Assembly (NCBI GenBank): GCA_002938205.1
Contig: PTKZ01000016.1
Coordinates: 1 to 34,741, forward strand
Length of the DNA stretch: 34,741 nucleotides
Reading direction: 5' to 3'
Source of the DNA: Alphaproteobacteria bacterium MarineAlpha5_Bin5
Lineage (GTDB): Bacteria > Pseudomonadota > Alphaproteobacteria > HIMB59 > GCA-002718135
The position numbers and the translations under genes are program-made. The notes beneath the pieces are model-generated. The model worked only from the letters and a program-made list of their open reading frames with translations, searched no databases and was not told the origin of the DNA. Of this stretch, positions 26,289-34,712 are shown piece by piece (the stretch's first letter is position 1; every line of letters begins with the position of its first letter).

Positions 26289-27074
26289 ATGAAAGATGAA
26301 TCATCATTTATTTCAAGTAAAGCAATAATACATCCTTCTGTTAATATTGGTCCATTTTGTTATATTGGCGATAATGTTAAGATAGGTAAGGATTGTAATT
26401 TAATATCTCATGTATATTTAAATGGGCATACAACTATTGGCGAAAAAAATATTTTTTATCCATTTTGTTCAATTGGTTCTTCTCCTCAAGATTTAAAATA
26501 TAAAGGTGAGAAAAGTTTTTTAATAATAGGTAACAACAATATCTTTAGAGAAAACGTTACTGTTAATCCAGGGACTTTCGGAGGAGGTCTTAAAACTTTG
26601 ATAGAAAATAATTGTCTATTTATGGTTGGTTCGCACGTTGCTCACGATTGTATTATTAAATCAAATGCAATTTTAGCAAATAATGCTACTTTAGCAGGTC
26701 ATGTTGAGATTAACGAAAATGCTATAATTGGAGGTAATTCAGCAATACATCAATTTGTTAAAATAGGGAAGTATGCGATGATAGGTGGAATGAGTGGGGT
26801 AGAAAAAGATATTATCCCATACGGATTATATATTGGCATTAGATCAAATTTAAAAGGAATAAATATTATTGGTTTAAAAAGAAAAGGATTAACAAATACA
26901 ATTATTAACAAAATAGTAGAAGTTGTTAAAAAAATTTTTGATGATAAAAACTCAATTGAAAATAATATTCAAAAAATTAATAGAGACTACAAGTCAATAG
27001 AAGAAATTAATGAAATTATTTCTTTTGTATTAGATAATAATAAAAGAGGTTTAAGTAAATTAATCAATGATTAA
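26289..27074 (+). CDS. lpxA: UDP-N-acetylglucosamine O-acyltransferase
   Basis: LpxA, 261 residues, catalysing the first step of lipid A synthesis. Left-handed beta-helix repeats run from about residue 9 to 190, then a helical C-terminal domain. Catalytic H119 is in SHVAHDC; NNATLAGHVEI, the GGNSAIHQFVKIG segment and GVNIxGLKRRG-like GINIIGLKRKG near 195-206 separate it from LpxD. Length matches E. coli LpxA (262). The ATG at 26289 follows a 56-bp AT-rich gap; lpxI overlaps the end by 8 bp. Confidence 0.96.
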   Translation: MKDESSFISSKAIIHPSVNIGPFCYIGDNVKIGKDCNLISHVYLNGHTTIGEKNIFYPFCSIGSSPQDLKYKGEKSFLIIGNNNIFRENVTVNPGTFGGGLKTLIENNCLFMVGSHVAHDCIIKSNAILANNATLAGHVEINENAIIGGNSAIHQFVKIGKYAMIGGMSGVEKDIIPYGLYIGIRSNLKGINIIGLKRKGLTNTIINKIVEVVKKIFDDKNSIENNIQKINRDYKSIEEINEIISFVLDNNKRGLSKLIND

Positions 27075-27888
27075 TATAGGAATTATTTCAGGCGCAGGAT
27101 TACTTCCATTATTAATTGGAAAAAAATTATTAAAAAAAAAATATAAAGTTACTTTTTTTTTATTAAATAATTCTGAAAATATTAATATTTATTCAAAGTA
27201 TAATTTTATTAAAGTTAATATAATTTCAATAAAAAAAATAATAAATATTCTAAAGGAAAATAATATAAATAAAATTATTATGGCAGGTAATATTAAAAGG
27301 CCAAGTTTAAATGATCTTAGTTTTGATTTTGAAACAATAAAACTTGCTAAAAAATTATTTCTTGAAAAAAAAGGTGATAATTTATTGCTTAATAGCATAC
27401 AAAAGTATTTTGAAGAAAAGGGTTTTCAAACTTTTGATTGGAGAAAAGATTGTTTAGATATATTTTCAAATGAAGATAATTTAACAAAAATCCAACCTTC
27501 AAAAAATGCAAAAAAAAATTTAGCAAAAGCCTTAGATGTATTTAAATATTATGGTAGATTAGATATTGGACAAAGTTTAATAATACAAAACCAAATAATT
27601 TTAGGCTTAGAAGCAGCTGAAGGAACTGATAAGTTAATTGAAAGATGTTTTCATTATAAAAAAAAGGGTGATAAAGCCGTTTTAGTTAAATTTACTAAGT
27701 ATAAACAAAACTCGATTTTAGATATTCCTACTATAGGAATAGATACAATAACTCTTTTAAAAAAATATAATTATGAAGGATTGTTTCTTGAAAAAAATAA
27801 ATGTATTATTCTAAACAAACAAGAAGTTAAAGATTTTGCTGAAAAAAATAATATTTTTATTTCTGCTATAAATAAAATTGAAAAATAA
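27067..27888 (+). CDS. lpxI: UDP-2,3-diacylglucosamine pyrophosphatase LpxI
   Basis: A 273-residue DUF1009 protein. LpxI replaces LpxH in alphaproteobacteria, cleaving UDP-2,3-diacylglucosamine to lipid X and UMP. Recognisable parts are the N-terminal IGIISGAGLLPLLIG, GNIKRPSLNDL near 75-84, RLDIGQSLIIQ, LEAAEGTDKLIERC near 181-194 and DIPTIGIDT at 219-227, where D219 probably corresponds to the catalytic aspartate described in the Caulobacter enzyme. The gene overlaps both neighbours (8 bp with lpxA, 11 bp with lpxB), so the three are probably coupled. This is one of the better lineage markers here. Confidence 0.94.
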   Translation: MINIGIISGAGLLPLLIGKKLLKKKYKVTFFLLNNSENINIYSKYNFIKVNIISIKKIINILKENNINKIIMAGNIKRPSLNDLSFDFETIKLAKKLFLEKKGDNLLLNSIQKYFEEKGFQTFDWRKDCLDIFSNEDNLTKIQPSKNAKKNLAKALDVFKYYGRLDIGQSLIIQNQIILGLEAAEGTDKLIERCFHYKKKGDKAVLVKFTKYKQNSILDIPTIGIDTITLLKKYNYEGLFLEKNKCIILNKQEVKDFAEKNNIFISAINKIEK

Positions 27889-28999
27889 CAAAAAAATATT
27901 TATTTGTTGCACTGAGCAATCAGGTGAAAATATTTGTTATAATATTTTAAAAAGAATTTCTACAAAAAATTATATTATAGATGGAGTTTGCGGTAAAGAA
28001 TCAGAAAAATTTATTAATAATAAATTTATTGATATTAGTGAATTCAAATCAATAGGTTTTTTTGAAATATTATTATCATTGAATAAATACATTAAAATGA
28101 TAAAAAAATTATCTGATATAATAATTAAAGAAAAATATAATTTAGTTATTTGTATTGATTCTCCAGATTTTAATTATAATCTAGCAAAAAGTATAAGAAG
28201 AAAAGGATTTAAAAATAATATAATTCAAATTGTAGCCCCAACAGTTTGGGCGTGGAGAAAAAAAAGAGCTTTAAAATTTGCAAAAATATATAATGAAATT
28301 TTTACTTTATTTAGTTTTGAAAATAAATATTTTGAATCACAAGGACTTAAAACAACTTTTATAGGTCATCCAATTCATTATTTACAGAATAATAGTCAAA
28401 AAAATAAACATTTTATTTCTTTATTGCCAGGAAGTAGAAAAAAAGAAATTGAGCAACTTTTTCCATATTTTGAATTAGTTTATCTTTATTTGTTTTCAAA
28501 TAAACATTTAAATTTTACAATATTTATTCCAACTTTGCCGCATTTAAAAGAAATTATAATTAAAAAAACTCATCATTGGAAAATAAAAACAATTATAACT
28601 ACTGATCTTAATAAAATAGAAAAATATTATAAAAATGTTTTTGCAAGCATTACCTGTTCTGGTACTGCCTCTTTAGAAATAGCAAAAAGATTAATTCCAC
28701 AAATTGTTATTTATAAACTTAATTTTTTTACAGTAGTTTTGTTTAGTTTATTTGTTAAAATAAAATATGCAAATATTATAAATATTATTAACAATAAAAT
28801 GATTATTTCAGAGATAGTAAATTTTAAACTTAATAAAAAAAATCTATTAAAATCATTAAAAAAATTAATACATGATGATAATTTTAGAAATAATCAAATT
28901 GTTCAGATTAAAAAAAACTTACCAATCTTTGAAAACAAGCATGATCCATATACAATATGCGAGGATCGTATTAACAAAATTATTTCCAAAGCCAATTAA
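27878..28999 (+). CDS. lpxB: Lipid-A-disaccharide synthase (divergent)
   Basis: A 373-residue GT19 glycosyltransferase joining lipid X to UDP-diacylglucosamine. Family motifs include [13 protein letters not shown] near 92-104, [27 protein letters not shown] and [11 protein letters not shown]. The N-terminal nucleotide-fold loop, usually AGExSGDxxG, reads [10 protein letters not shown], a notable change. The start is TTG at 27878, inside the lpxI end (11-bp overlap). The sequence is highly lysine/isoleucine-rich. It closes the plus-strand run and overlaps the 3' end of gltA (opposite strand) by 20 bp. Position directly after lpxI makes the call firm despite divergence. Confidence 0.92.
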   Translation: MKNNKKIFICCTEQSGENICYNILKRISTKNYIIDGVCGKESEKFINNKFIDISEFKSIGFFEILLSLNKYIKMIKKLSDIIIKEKYNLVICIDSPDFNYNLAKSIRRKGFKNNIIQIVAPTVWAWRKKRALKFAKIYNEIFTLFSFENKYFESQGLKTTFIGHPIHYLQNNSQKNKHFISLLPGSRKKEIEQLFPYFELVYLYLFSNKHLNFTIFIPTLPHLKEIIIKKTHHWKIKTIITTDLNKIEKYYKNVFASITCSGTASLEIAKRLIPQIVIYKLNFFTVVLFSLFVKIKYANIINIINNKMIISEIVNFKLNKKNLLKSLKKLIHDDNFRNNQIVQIKKNLPIFENKHDPYTICEDRINKIISKAN

Positions 29000-30329
29000 A
29001 AATTGATTTTTTCTCTCTAGATGATTCTATTTGGTATTCTCTAGATCTGTGACCTTTGTATAGTTGCCTGGGTCTTCCTATTTTATTAATAGGATCTTCA
29101 ATCATTTCTTTCCATTGAGATATCCATCCAACTGTTCTTCCTATAGCAAATAAAACTGTAAACATACTTGTAGGAAAACCTAATGCTTTTAACATAAAAC
29201 CTGAATAAAAATCGACATTTGGATAAAGTTTTTTCTCAATAAAATAACTATCTTTTAGTGCAATCTTTTCAAGTTCTAGAGCTATTTTTAATAGTGGATC
29301 ATCTACTTCTAGTACTTCTAGTACTTCATGTGCGCTTTCTTTCATTACAGCAGCTCTTGGGTCATAGTTTTTGTATACTCTATGGCCAAAACCCATCAAT
29401 CGAAAAGGGTCATTTTTATCCTTTGCTTTGTTTATAAATTTAGGAATATTTGAAACATCTCCAATTTCTTCTAACATTTTAATCACTGCTTCATTGGCTC
29501 CTCCGTGTGCTGGCCCCCATAAAGATGCAATTCCTGCAGCAATACATGCAAATGGATTAGCTCCTGAAGAGCCTGCTAAACGGACTGTTGAAGTAGAAGC
29601 ATTTTGTTCATGATCAGCATGAAGTATAAAAAATTTATCCATTGCTTTAACTATTTTTGGATTAATATTAAAATCATCTGTAGGAACTGAAAATGTCATA
29701 TAAAGAAAATTTTCGGCATATGATAAATTATTTTTAGGATAAACAAATGGTTGCCCTACTGAATATTTGTATGCCATCGCTCCAATAGTAGGTATTTTTG
29801 CTATTAATCTGTGACAAGCAATCATTCTTTGATTGAGATCAGAAAAATCGGTGCTGTCATGATAAAATGCTGACAATGCACCAACTACACCCACCATGAT
29901 TGCCATAGGGTGAGCATCTCTCCTAAAACCTCTATATAGGTTTACTAATTGTTCATGAAGCATTGTGTGAGTTGTAATTACATTTATGAATTTTTTTCTA
30001 TCCTCTGGTGAAGGTAAATCACCATGAAGAAGTAAATAACAAACTTCTAAAAAATCACTTTTTCTAGCTAAATCATTTATGTCATATCCTCTATGTCTTA
30101 AAATTCCTTTGTTACCATCAATATAAGTTATTGAAGAATCGCAAGATGCAGTAGATGTAAAACCAGGATCATAACTAAACAGACCCGTTTCTTCATGTAA
30201 TTTTCTAATATCAAGTACATCTGGACCATCAGTAGATTTAATTATTGGTATTTCAAATGAAACACCTGTCTCATTATTGAATAAAGTATAAGGTTTTTCT
30301 AAAGTATTTTTATCTTCGTAATCAGCCAT
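28980..30329 (-). CDS. gltA: Citrate synthase (type II)
   Basis: A 449-residue citrate synthase, condensing acetyl-CoA and oxaloacetate at the entry to the TCA cycle. Catalytic residues are H275 in AHGGANE, H316 in GFGHRVYK and D373 in VDFYSG, each 11 higher than in E. coli Glt[17 protein letters not shown] and [11 protein letters not shown] are standard. The sequence is less AT-driven than its neighbours, as expected of a conserved, highly expressed enzyme. The ATG lies 4 bp after the gltX stop, so it is probably read with gltX. Its 3' end overlaps lpxB by 20 bp, tail to tail. Confidence 0.98.
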   Translation of the reverse strand: MADYEDKNTLEKPYTLFNNETGVSFEIPIIKSTDGPDVLDIRKLHEETGLFSYDPGFTSTASCDSSITYIDGNKGILRHRGYDINDLARKSDFLEVCYLLLHGDLPSPEDRKKFINVITTHTMLHEQLVNLYRGFRRDAHPMAIMVGVVGALSAFYHDSTDFSDLNQRMIACHRLIAKIPTIGAMAYKYSVGQPFVYPKNNLSYAENFLYMTFSVPTDDFNINPKIVKAMDKFFILHADHEQNASTSTVRLAGSSGANPFACIAAGIASLWGPAHGGANEAVIKMLEEIGDVSNIPKFINKAKDKNDPFRLMGFGHRVYKNYDPRAAVMKESAHEVLEVLEVDDPLLKIALELEKIALKDSYFIEKKLYPNVDFYSGFMLKALGFPTSMFTVLFAIGRTVGWISQWKEMIEDPINKIGRPRQLYKGHRSREYQIESSREKKSIFNWLWK

Positions 30330-30333
30330 ATTT

Positions 30334-31734
30334 TTATTCTATTATATATTGATTTAATCTTTCAATAGAGACTTTTTTACCTAAAATTGTAAAAATTTCA
30401 GAAATTGAAGGTCCATTTATTGAATTTATCAATATAAATCTTATTGGTTTGCCTAAAGTTACAAATTTTATTTTTTTTTCTATTATAAAGTTTTTTATAA
30501 CTTTTTCTATTTTTTCAGTATTCCAATCATTTAATAAATTAAGCTTTGCAACAAAATCGTAAAAATAATTATCAAAAATTTTATCAAATTTTTGATTTGT
30601 ACTATAAGTATAATTTTTGTTATAATAAACATCTATAAAATCAATAATTTCGTCAAATGAACTTAAATTTTTTTTATATACTTCAAATATTTTTAAGAGT
30701 TTAACTTTATCTTTAATGTAATATTTTTTCATTATATTATTTGTTTTACAAAAATCCTCAAATATTTTTTTATTACTAGGTATTCTTAAATAATAATTAT
30801 TAAAAAAATTTAATTTTTTATAATTAAAAATACTTGATGATTTTGAAATTTCCTTAATGTCAAATTTTTCAACTATTTCTTTAATTGAAATAATTTCATT
30901 ACCATTTGGATTTGGAGACCATCCAAGTAAAATTAAATTATTTATTATAGCTTCTCTAAGATATCCCTTTTGTTTTAGTTCTAAAATATTTACAGCACCA
31001 TGTCTTTTTGATAACTTGGAACCATCTTCTCCATAAATAAGAGATAAATGAGAATATTCTGGGATATTCCAATTTAAGTATTTGTAAATAAATAACTGTC
31101 TAAATGTATTATTAAGATGATCATCACCACGAATAATATAATTAACATTTAAATCATGATCATCTACTACAACAGATAACATGTATGTAGGTGAACCATC
31201 TTCTCTAATTAAAATATAATCGTCAATTTCTTGGTTGTTAATAGTAATTTTTCCCTGGACATTATCTTTAATAGTTGTTGAGCCAATTTCTGGTATTTTT
31301 ATTCTTATAACATAGTTTGAGTTAAGGGTTTGTATTTTTTGATTATTTTTACAAGTTGTGCAAACTTTTTTTATTTTTAATTTTTTATTTTTTATTTCTT
31401 CTCTTTTTTTATTTAATTTTTCAATAGAACAATTACATTTATATGCAAATTTATCTTTTAATAGTTTATTTGCTATTTCTATATGCCTATCAATTCTTTT
31501 TGATTGTATTTGAATTTCTGATTCCCATTGAATTCCAAGCCATTTTAATCCCTCAATAATGTTTCTTTTATATTTTTCTTTTGATCTTAATTTGTCCGTA
31601 TCTTCTATTCTTAAAAAAAATTTAGAATAAGAATTTTGAGAACTAATTATATAATTAATTAAAGCAGTTCTAGCACTCCCAAGATGTAAATATCCTGTAG
31701 GCGATGGCGCAAATCTAGTAATATAAGCTTTCAT
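30334..31734 (-). CDS. gltX: Glutamyl-tRNA synthetase
   Basis: A 466-residue class I synthetase charging tRNA(Glu). The HIGH motif is HLGS at 17-20 in [18 protein letters not shown], and the KMSKS loop is [10 protein letters not shown] zinc knuckle is intact: C100, C102, C125 and C128. The C-terminal anticodon-binding part (about 320-466) is divergent and Lys/Asn/Phe-rich. Alphaproteobacteria often have two GltX copies, one used for mischarging tRNA(Gln); which copy this is cannot be said without the rest of the genome. It lies 21 bp after lexA and 4 bp before gltA. Confidence 0.95.
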   Translation of the reverse strand: MKAYITRFAPSPTGYLHLGSARTALINYIISSQNSYSKFFLRIEDTDKLRSKEKYKRNIIEGLKWLGIQWESEIQIQSKRIDRHIEIANKLLKDKFAYKCNCSIEKLNKKREEIKNKKLKIKKVCTTCKNNQKIQTLNSNYVIRIKIPEIGSTTIKDNVQGKITINNQEIDDYILIREDGSPTYMLSVVVDDHDLNVNYIIRGDDHLNNTFRQLFIYKYLNWNIPEYSHLSLIYGEDGSKLSKRHGAVNILELKQKGYLREAIINNLILLGWSPNPNGNEIISIKEIVEKFDIKEISKSSSIFNYKKLNFFNNYYLRIPSNKKIFEDFCKTNNIMKKYYIKDKVKLLKIFEVYKKNLSSFDEIIDFIDVYYNKNYTYSTNQKFDKIFDNYFYDFVAKLNLLNDWNTEKIEKVIKNFIIEKKIKFVTLGKPIRFILINSINGPSISEIFTILGKKVSIERLNQYIIE

Positions 31735-31755
31735 CTTTATTAATTGATGGTTATA

Positions 31756-32391
31756 TTAATTATATTTTCTTATAATTCCAGATAAAGTACCTTGAATTTG
31801 AATCTCACCAACCTTATATTCTTTTGTTTTATATGATTTGTTCGCAGGTATTAAATATATTTTATTTTGGTTAATTTTTATTTTTTTTAAAGTAACTTCA
31901 TTTTCCATGGTAAGAACAGCAGCAATTTTCCCATCTTCAACATTATTTGTTTTTTTAATTACTGCTATATCTCCATCAAAAATACCTTCATCAATCATTG
32001 ATAAACCTTTAACTTTAAGTCCAAAATATGAATAATTATTTGATATTAGGTTATTTGGAACAGAAATAAATTGCTCAGGATCCTGAATAGCCTCTATAGC
32101 GTTACCTGCTGCTATTGTGCCAATAAGTGGTATTTGAGAGAGATTGGTATCATTGTCATTACTATATCTTTTATAATTATCTAAATTTTTAGTAATTTCC
32201 ATAGCTCTAGCTCTATGTTTCAATCTTCTTATGTACCCTCTTTGTTCCAAGCTTGTAATTAATCTATGAATGCCTGATTTTGATTTAAGATTAACTGCGT
32301 TTTTCATTTCTTCAAAAGAAGGACATATCTCATTACTAGCAATATAACTTTTTAAGTAATCGAATAACTCTTTTTGTTTTTTTGTAAGCAC
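31756..32391 (-). CDS. lexA: LexA repressor
   Basis: The SOS repressor and self-cleaving protease, 211 residues. The winged helix-turn-helix covers about 1-65 (start MLTKKQKELFDYL, then SKSGIHRLITSLEQRGYIRR). The self-cleavage site is A95-G96 in GTIAAG, the catalytic serine S131 in GLSMIDEGI and the lysine K169 in VTLKKI, so the protease dyad is complete. The start codon is GTG at 32391; the N-terminus matches the family there. A GTTC-N7-GTTC operator ends 6 bp upstream of the start codon, implying autoregulation. No Shine-Dalgarno element is visible. gltX follows after 21 bp. Confidence 0.96.
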   Translation of the reverse strand: MLTKKQKELFDYLKSYIASNEICPSFEEMKNAVNLKSKSGIHRLITSLEQRGYIRRLKHRARAMEITKNLDNYKRYSNDNDTNLSQIPLIGTIAAGNAIEAIQDPEQFISVPNNLISNNYSYFGLKVKGLSMIDEGIFDGDIAVIKKTNNVEDGKIAAVLTMENEVTLKKIKINQNKIYLIPANKSYKTKEYKVGEIQIQGTLSGIIRKYN

Positions 32392-32397
32392 AAATAT

Positions 32398-32412
32398 GTT
32401 CTATATATGTTC
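32398..32412 (-). promoter_or_regulatory. LexA operator (alphaproteobacterial SOS box)
   Basis: GTTC (32398-32401), 7 bp, then GTTC (32409-32412): a perfect direct repeat GTTC-N7-GTTC, read as GAAC-N7-GAAC on the lexA strand. This is the known LexA box of alphaproteobacteria, unlike the CTGT-N8-ACAG box of E. coli. It lies directly upstream of lexA, where self-regulation is expected. Confidence 0.9.
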
Positions 32413-32426
32413 TTATAATTTATCAA
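32400..32426 (-). promoter_or_regulatory. Candidate lexA promoter overlapping the SOS box
   Basis: On the lexA strand TTGATA (32426-32421) is followed after 15 bp by TATAGA (32405-32400), which lies inside the LexA box. The spacer is shorter than ideal. A start about 7 bp further on would be at or next to the GTG codon, giving a leaderless or nearly leaderless mRNA. A run of ten T (lexA strand, 32447-32438) upstream could act as an UP-like element. All of this is tentative. Confidence 0.35.
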
Positions 32427-32463
32427 GTTATAAATTAAAAAAAAAATTATTAAATTCAAGTAG

Positions 32464-32931
32464 TTATTTGACGGTATAATCTGATTTTCCACCTTTTTTT
32501 GATATAAGTCTTATATTTTTTATAATAATAGATTTATCATAAAATTTGCACATATCATAAATCGTCAAGCAACTTAGTGTTACTGCAGTTAAAGCTTCCA
32601 TTTCTACCCCAGTTTTGGAAGTCGTTTTAACAACTGCGATAACTTTCAGTGAGTAATTCTTCATATTTTTGTTTATGTCAATTTTAATCGAATCTATAGA
32701 TATGTTATGGCACAGCGGTATTAAACGAGAAGTTTCTTTTGCACCCATAATTCCTGCAATAATTGCCAAATTGTTAATACTGCCTTTTTTTGATTTTAAA
32801 CTTTCGATTTGATTAAAGATTTTTTTATTAAATTTAATTTCACCTTCTGCTTTAGCCACCCTTTTAGTAACTTTTTTATTGCCTACATCTACAATTATAG
32901 GCTTATTTCTCTTATCTAGATGGCTAACCAT
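32464..32931 (-). CDS. moaC: Cyclic pyranopterin monophosphate synthase MoaC (divergent)
   Basis: A 155-residue protein that should make cyclic pyranopterin monophosphate from the MoaA product in molybdenum cofactor synthesis. Key motifs are LIPLCH (H75), GVEMEALTA (E110, E112) and IYDMCK (D126, K129), with K49 also aligned and a closing GGKS. The usual KGDVxxTARIAGI reads KGSINNLAIIAGI, losing the aspartate and the arginine. Its ATG overlaps the trpC stop by 8 bp. In many alphaproteobacteria moeA follows moaC; here it is missing and lexA follows after 72 bp. Confidence 0.92.
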   Translation of the reverse strand: MVSHLDKRNKPIIVDVGNKKVTKRVAKAEGEIKFNKKIFNQIESLKSKKGSINNLAIIAGIMGAKETSRLIPLCHNISIDSIKIDINKNMKNYSLKVIAVVKTTSKTGVEMEALTAVTLSCLTIYDMCKFYDKSIIIKNIRLISKKGGKSDYTVK

Positions 32932-33718
32932 AACTTAAAAGATTTTTAATAAAACTATTATAGTTTTTAGAACGAAGAATAGACTCACCGATTAGAAAAT
33001 TAAAAATACCTAAATCATTATACATCTTAATATCATGAGCAGACTTAATGCCACTTTCAACTATAACTGTATAATCCTTACTGATATTTGTAAACAAGTT
33101 TGCTGAATTGCTAATATTTGTTTTTAAATTTTTAAGATTTCTATTGTTTATACCTATTATAGGGTATTTTAATTTTAAAGCTCTATGAACTTCTTCCTTG
33201 TCATGAGTCTCAATTATGCAATCAAGTTTTAAGTCTTCGGCAATTTCTAAATATTTTTTAAGTTTATTATCACTCAAGATTGAAACAATTAGTAAAATTG
33301 CATCGGCTTGATAAACTTTACTTTCATAAATTTGGTATTCATCAATAATAAAATCTTTCCTTAGGATTGGCAAGTTAGTATTTTTTTTTATTAAAGACAA
33401 ATGATCAATATTCCCTTTAAAATATGCTTGCTCAGTTAGAATAGATATTGCTTTTACTCCGCTTTCTTCATAAATTTTAGCAATTTCTATCGGGTTATAA
33501 TTATCAATAATTTCTCCAGCACTAGGACTTGCCTTCTTAATTTCACCTATTATAAAATTAGTTTTGTTTAGATTATTTAGAGCTAAGGCTTTCCTCAAAC
33601 TTCTTTTGATAATTTTATCTGAAATTAATTTTTTTAAACTATTTAATGAACATTTTTTTTTTGTTTGTTCTATTTCTATTTTTTTATCTTTACAAATTTT
33701 TTCTAAAATATTAGCCAT
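32924..33718 (-). CDS. trpC: Indole-3-glycerol phosphate synthase
   Basis: A 264-residue TIM-barrel enzyme of tryptophan synthesis, closing CdRP to indole-3-glycerol phosphate. IGEIKKASPSAG near 57-68 (E59, K61, S64, P65, S66), LRKDF with K121, CIIETHD, GINNRNLKN, VIVESGI and IGES are the expected substrate and phosphate-binding motifs. It is a stand-alone TrpC with no PRAI (TrpF) fusion. The ATG overlaps the trpD stop by 8 bp and the TAG overlaps moaC by 8 bp, so trpD-trpC-moaC form one translational unit, as commonly seen in alphaproteobacteria. Confidence 0.96.
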   Translation of the reverse strand: MANILEKICKDKKIEIEQTKKKCSLNSLKKLISDKIIKRSLRKALALNNLNKTNFIIGEIKKASPSAGEIIDNYNPIEIAKIYEESGVKAISILTEQAYFKGNIDHLSLIKKNTNLPILRKDFIIDEYQIYESKVYQADAILLIVSILSDNKLKKYLEIAEDLKLDCIIETHDKEEVHRALKLKYPIIGINNRNLKNLKTNISNSANLFTNISKDYTVIVESGIKSAHDIKMYNDLGIFNFLIGESILRSKNYNSFIKNLLSYG

Positions 33719-34712
33719 TAATGATCTTTGTTATAAAATTTTTTGTTTTACCTTCATCAATTGTTTTTGCTACAATCTCAGATCCTTCTTTTATATTTTT
33801 AGCCATACCAACTAAATACAGAGCTGCACCAGCATTTATTTCTACAATTTTTTGAAATTTTTTGTGATCACCATTTATCATTTTTAAAAAGCATTCTGCA
33901 TTATACTGAGGATCTCCACCTTTTATATCTTCTAGTGATATATATTCATAACCGATTTCTCGTGGGTCAAATGTATAATTATTAATATTATTGTTTTTTA
34001 ATTCACAAATATAAGTATTATTTGTTAAAGTTATTTCATCCAATCCATCATAGCCATGAACTACTAAAACATTCTTAGAGCCAAGTTCTTTAAGAGTTTC
34101 ACAATGAGTGGTAAGCCATTTTTTATCATATACTCCTAGTAATTGATTTGTAGCATTTGCTGGATTTGTAAGGGGTCCTAAAAGGTTAAAAATAGTTCTT
34201 GTTCCTAGATTTTTTCTTACATTCATAACATGTCTCATTGAAGAGTGATGATATTGAGCAAACATAAAGCAAAAATTATTGTCATTAAGTTGTTTTTCTA
34301 ATTCTTTTATTTGGTCAGATAGTTTGTAACCAATATGTTCTAACATATCGGCTGAGCCTGATTTTGAACTTACTGATTTGTTTCCATGCTTAGCAATTTT
34401 AACTCCACAGCTTGCAGCAACTAAAGATGCTGCTGTTGATATATTAAGAGTATCTGACATATCTCCACCAGTACCGCATGTATCTAAAGTATTTTCCAAA
34501 TTTGATAGCTGTAAAGATTTAGATCGCATTATTTTAACTGCACCAAGAATTTCTTCTTTAGTTTCGCCTTTAATTTTTAAACTTATTAAAATTCCAGAAA
34601 GATCAATTTCAGTTAATTTTCCTTCCATAATTTCTTCAAAAAGAAACAATGACTCATCTACTGATAGATTTTCTAAGTTAAATAATTTATTTTTAATATT
34701 TTTAATTTCCAT
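33711..34712 (-). CDS. trpD: Anthranilate phosphoribosyltransferase
   Basis: A 333-residue enzyme that joins anthranilate to PRPP, the second step of the tryptophan branch. The PRPP loop DTCGTGGDMSDTLNIST holds GTGGD at 80-84; KHGNKSVSSKSGSAD at 108-122 and RTIFNLLGPLTNPA are also diagnostic. There is no N-terminal TrpG fusion. The start is ATG at 34712; only 29 bp of AT-rich sequence remain before the window edge, so the upstream partner, probably trpG, is not seen. trpC overlaps the end by 8 bp. Confidence 0.97.
   Translation of the reverse strand: MEIKNIKNKLFNLENLSVDESLFLFEEIMEGKLTEIDLSGILISLKIKGETKEEILGAVKIMRSKSLQLSNLENTLDTCGTGGDMSDTLNISTAASLVAASCGVKIAKHGNKSVSSKSGSADMLEHIGYKLSDQIKELEKQLNDNNFCFMFAQYHHSSMRHVMNVRKNLGTRTIFNLLGPLTNPANATNQLLGVYDKKWLTTHCETLKELGSKNVLVVHGYDGLDEITLTNNTYICELKNNNINNYTFDPREIGYEYISLEDIKGGDPQYNAECFLKMINGDHKKFQKIVEINAGAALYLVGMAKNIKEGSEIVAKTIDEGKTKNFITKIING

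Noticed and set aside
29305-29327. Short tandem repeat ACTTCTAGT (2.5 copies) in gltA
   Set aside because: It encodes a VLEVLEV segment in a variable part of citrate synthase and keeps the frame. Probably a small harmless duplication.
30341-30346. Perfect TATAAT on the minus strand upstream of gltA
   Set aside because: It lies inside the end of gltX, the nearest -35-like TTGAAA is only 13 bp away, and the mRNA would have a leader of about 5 nt. Not enough to call a gltA promoter, though mapping could revive it.
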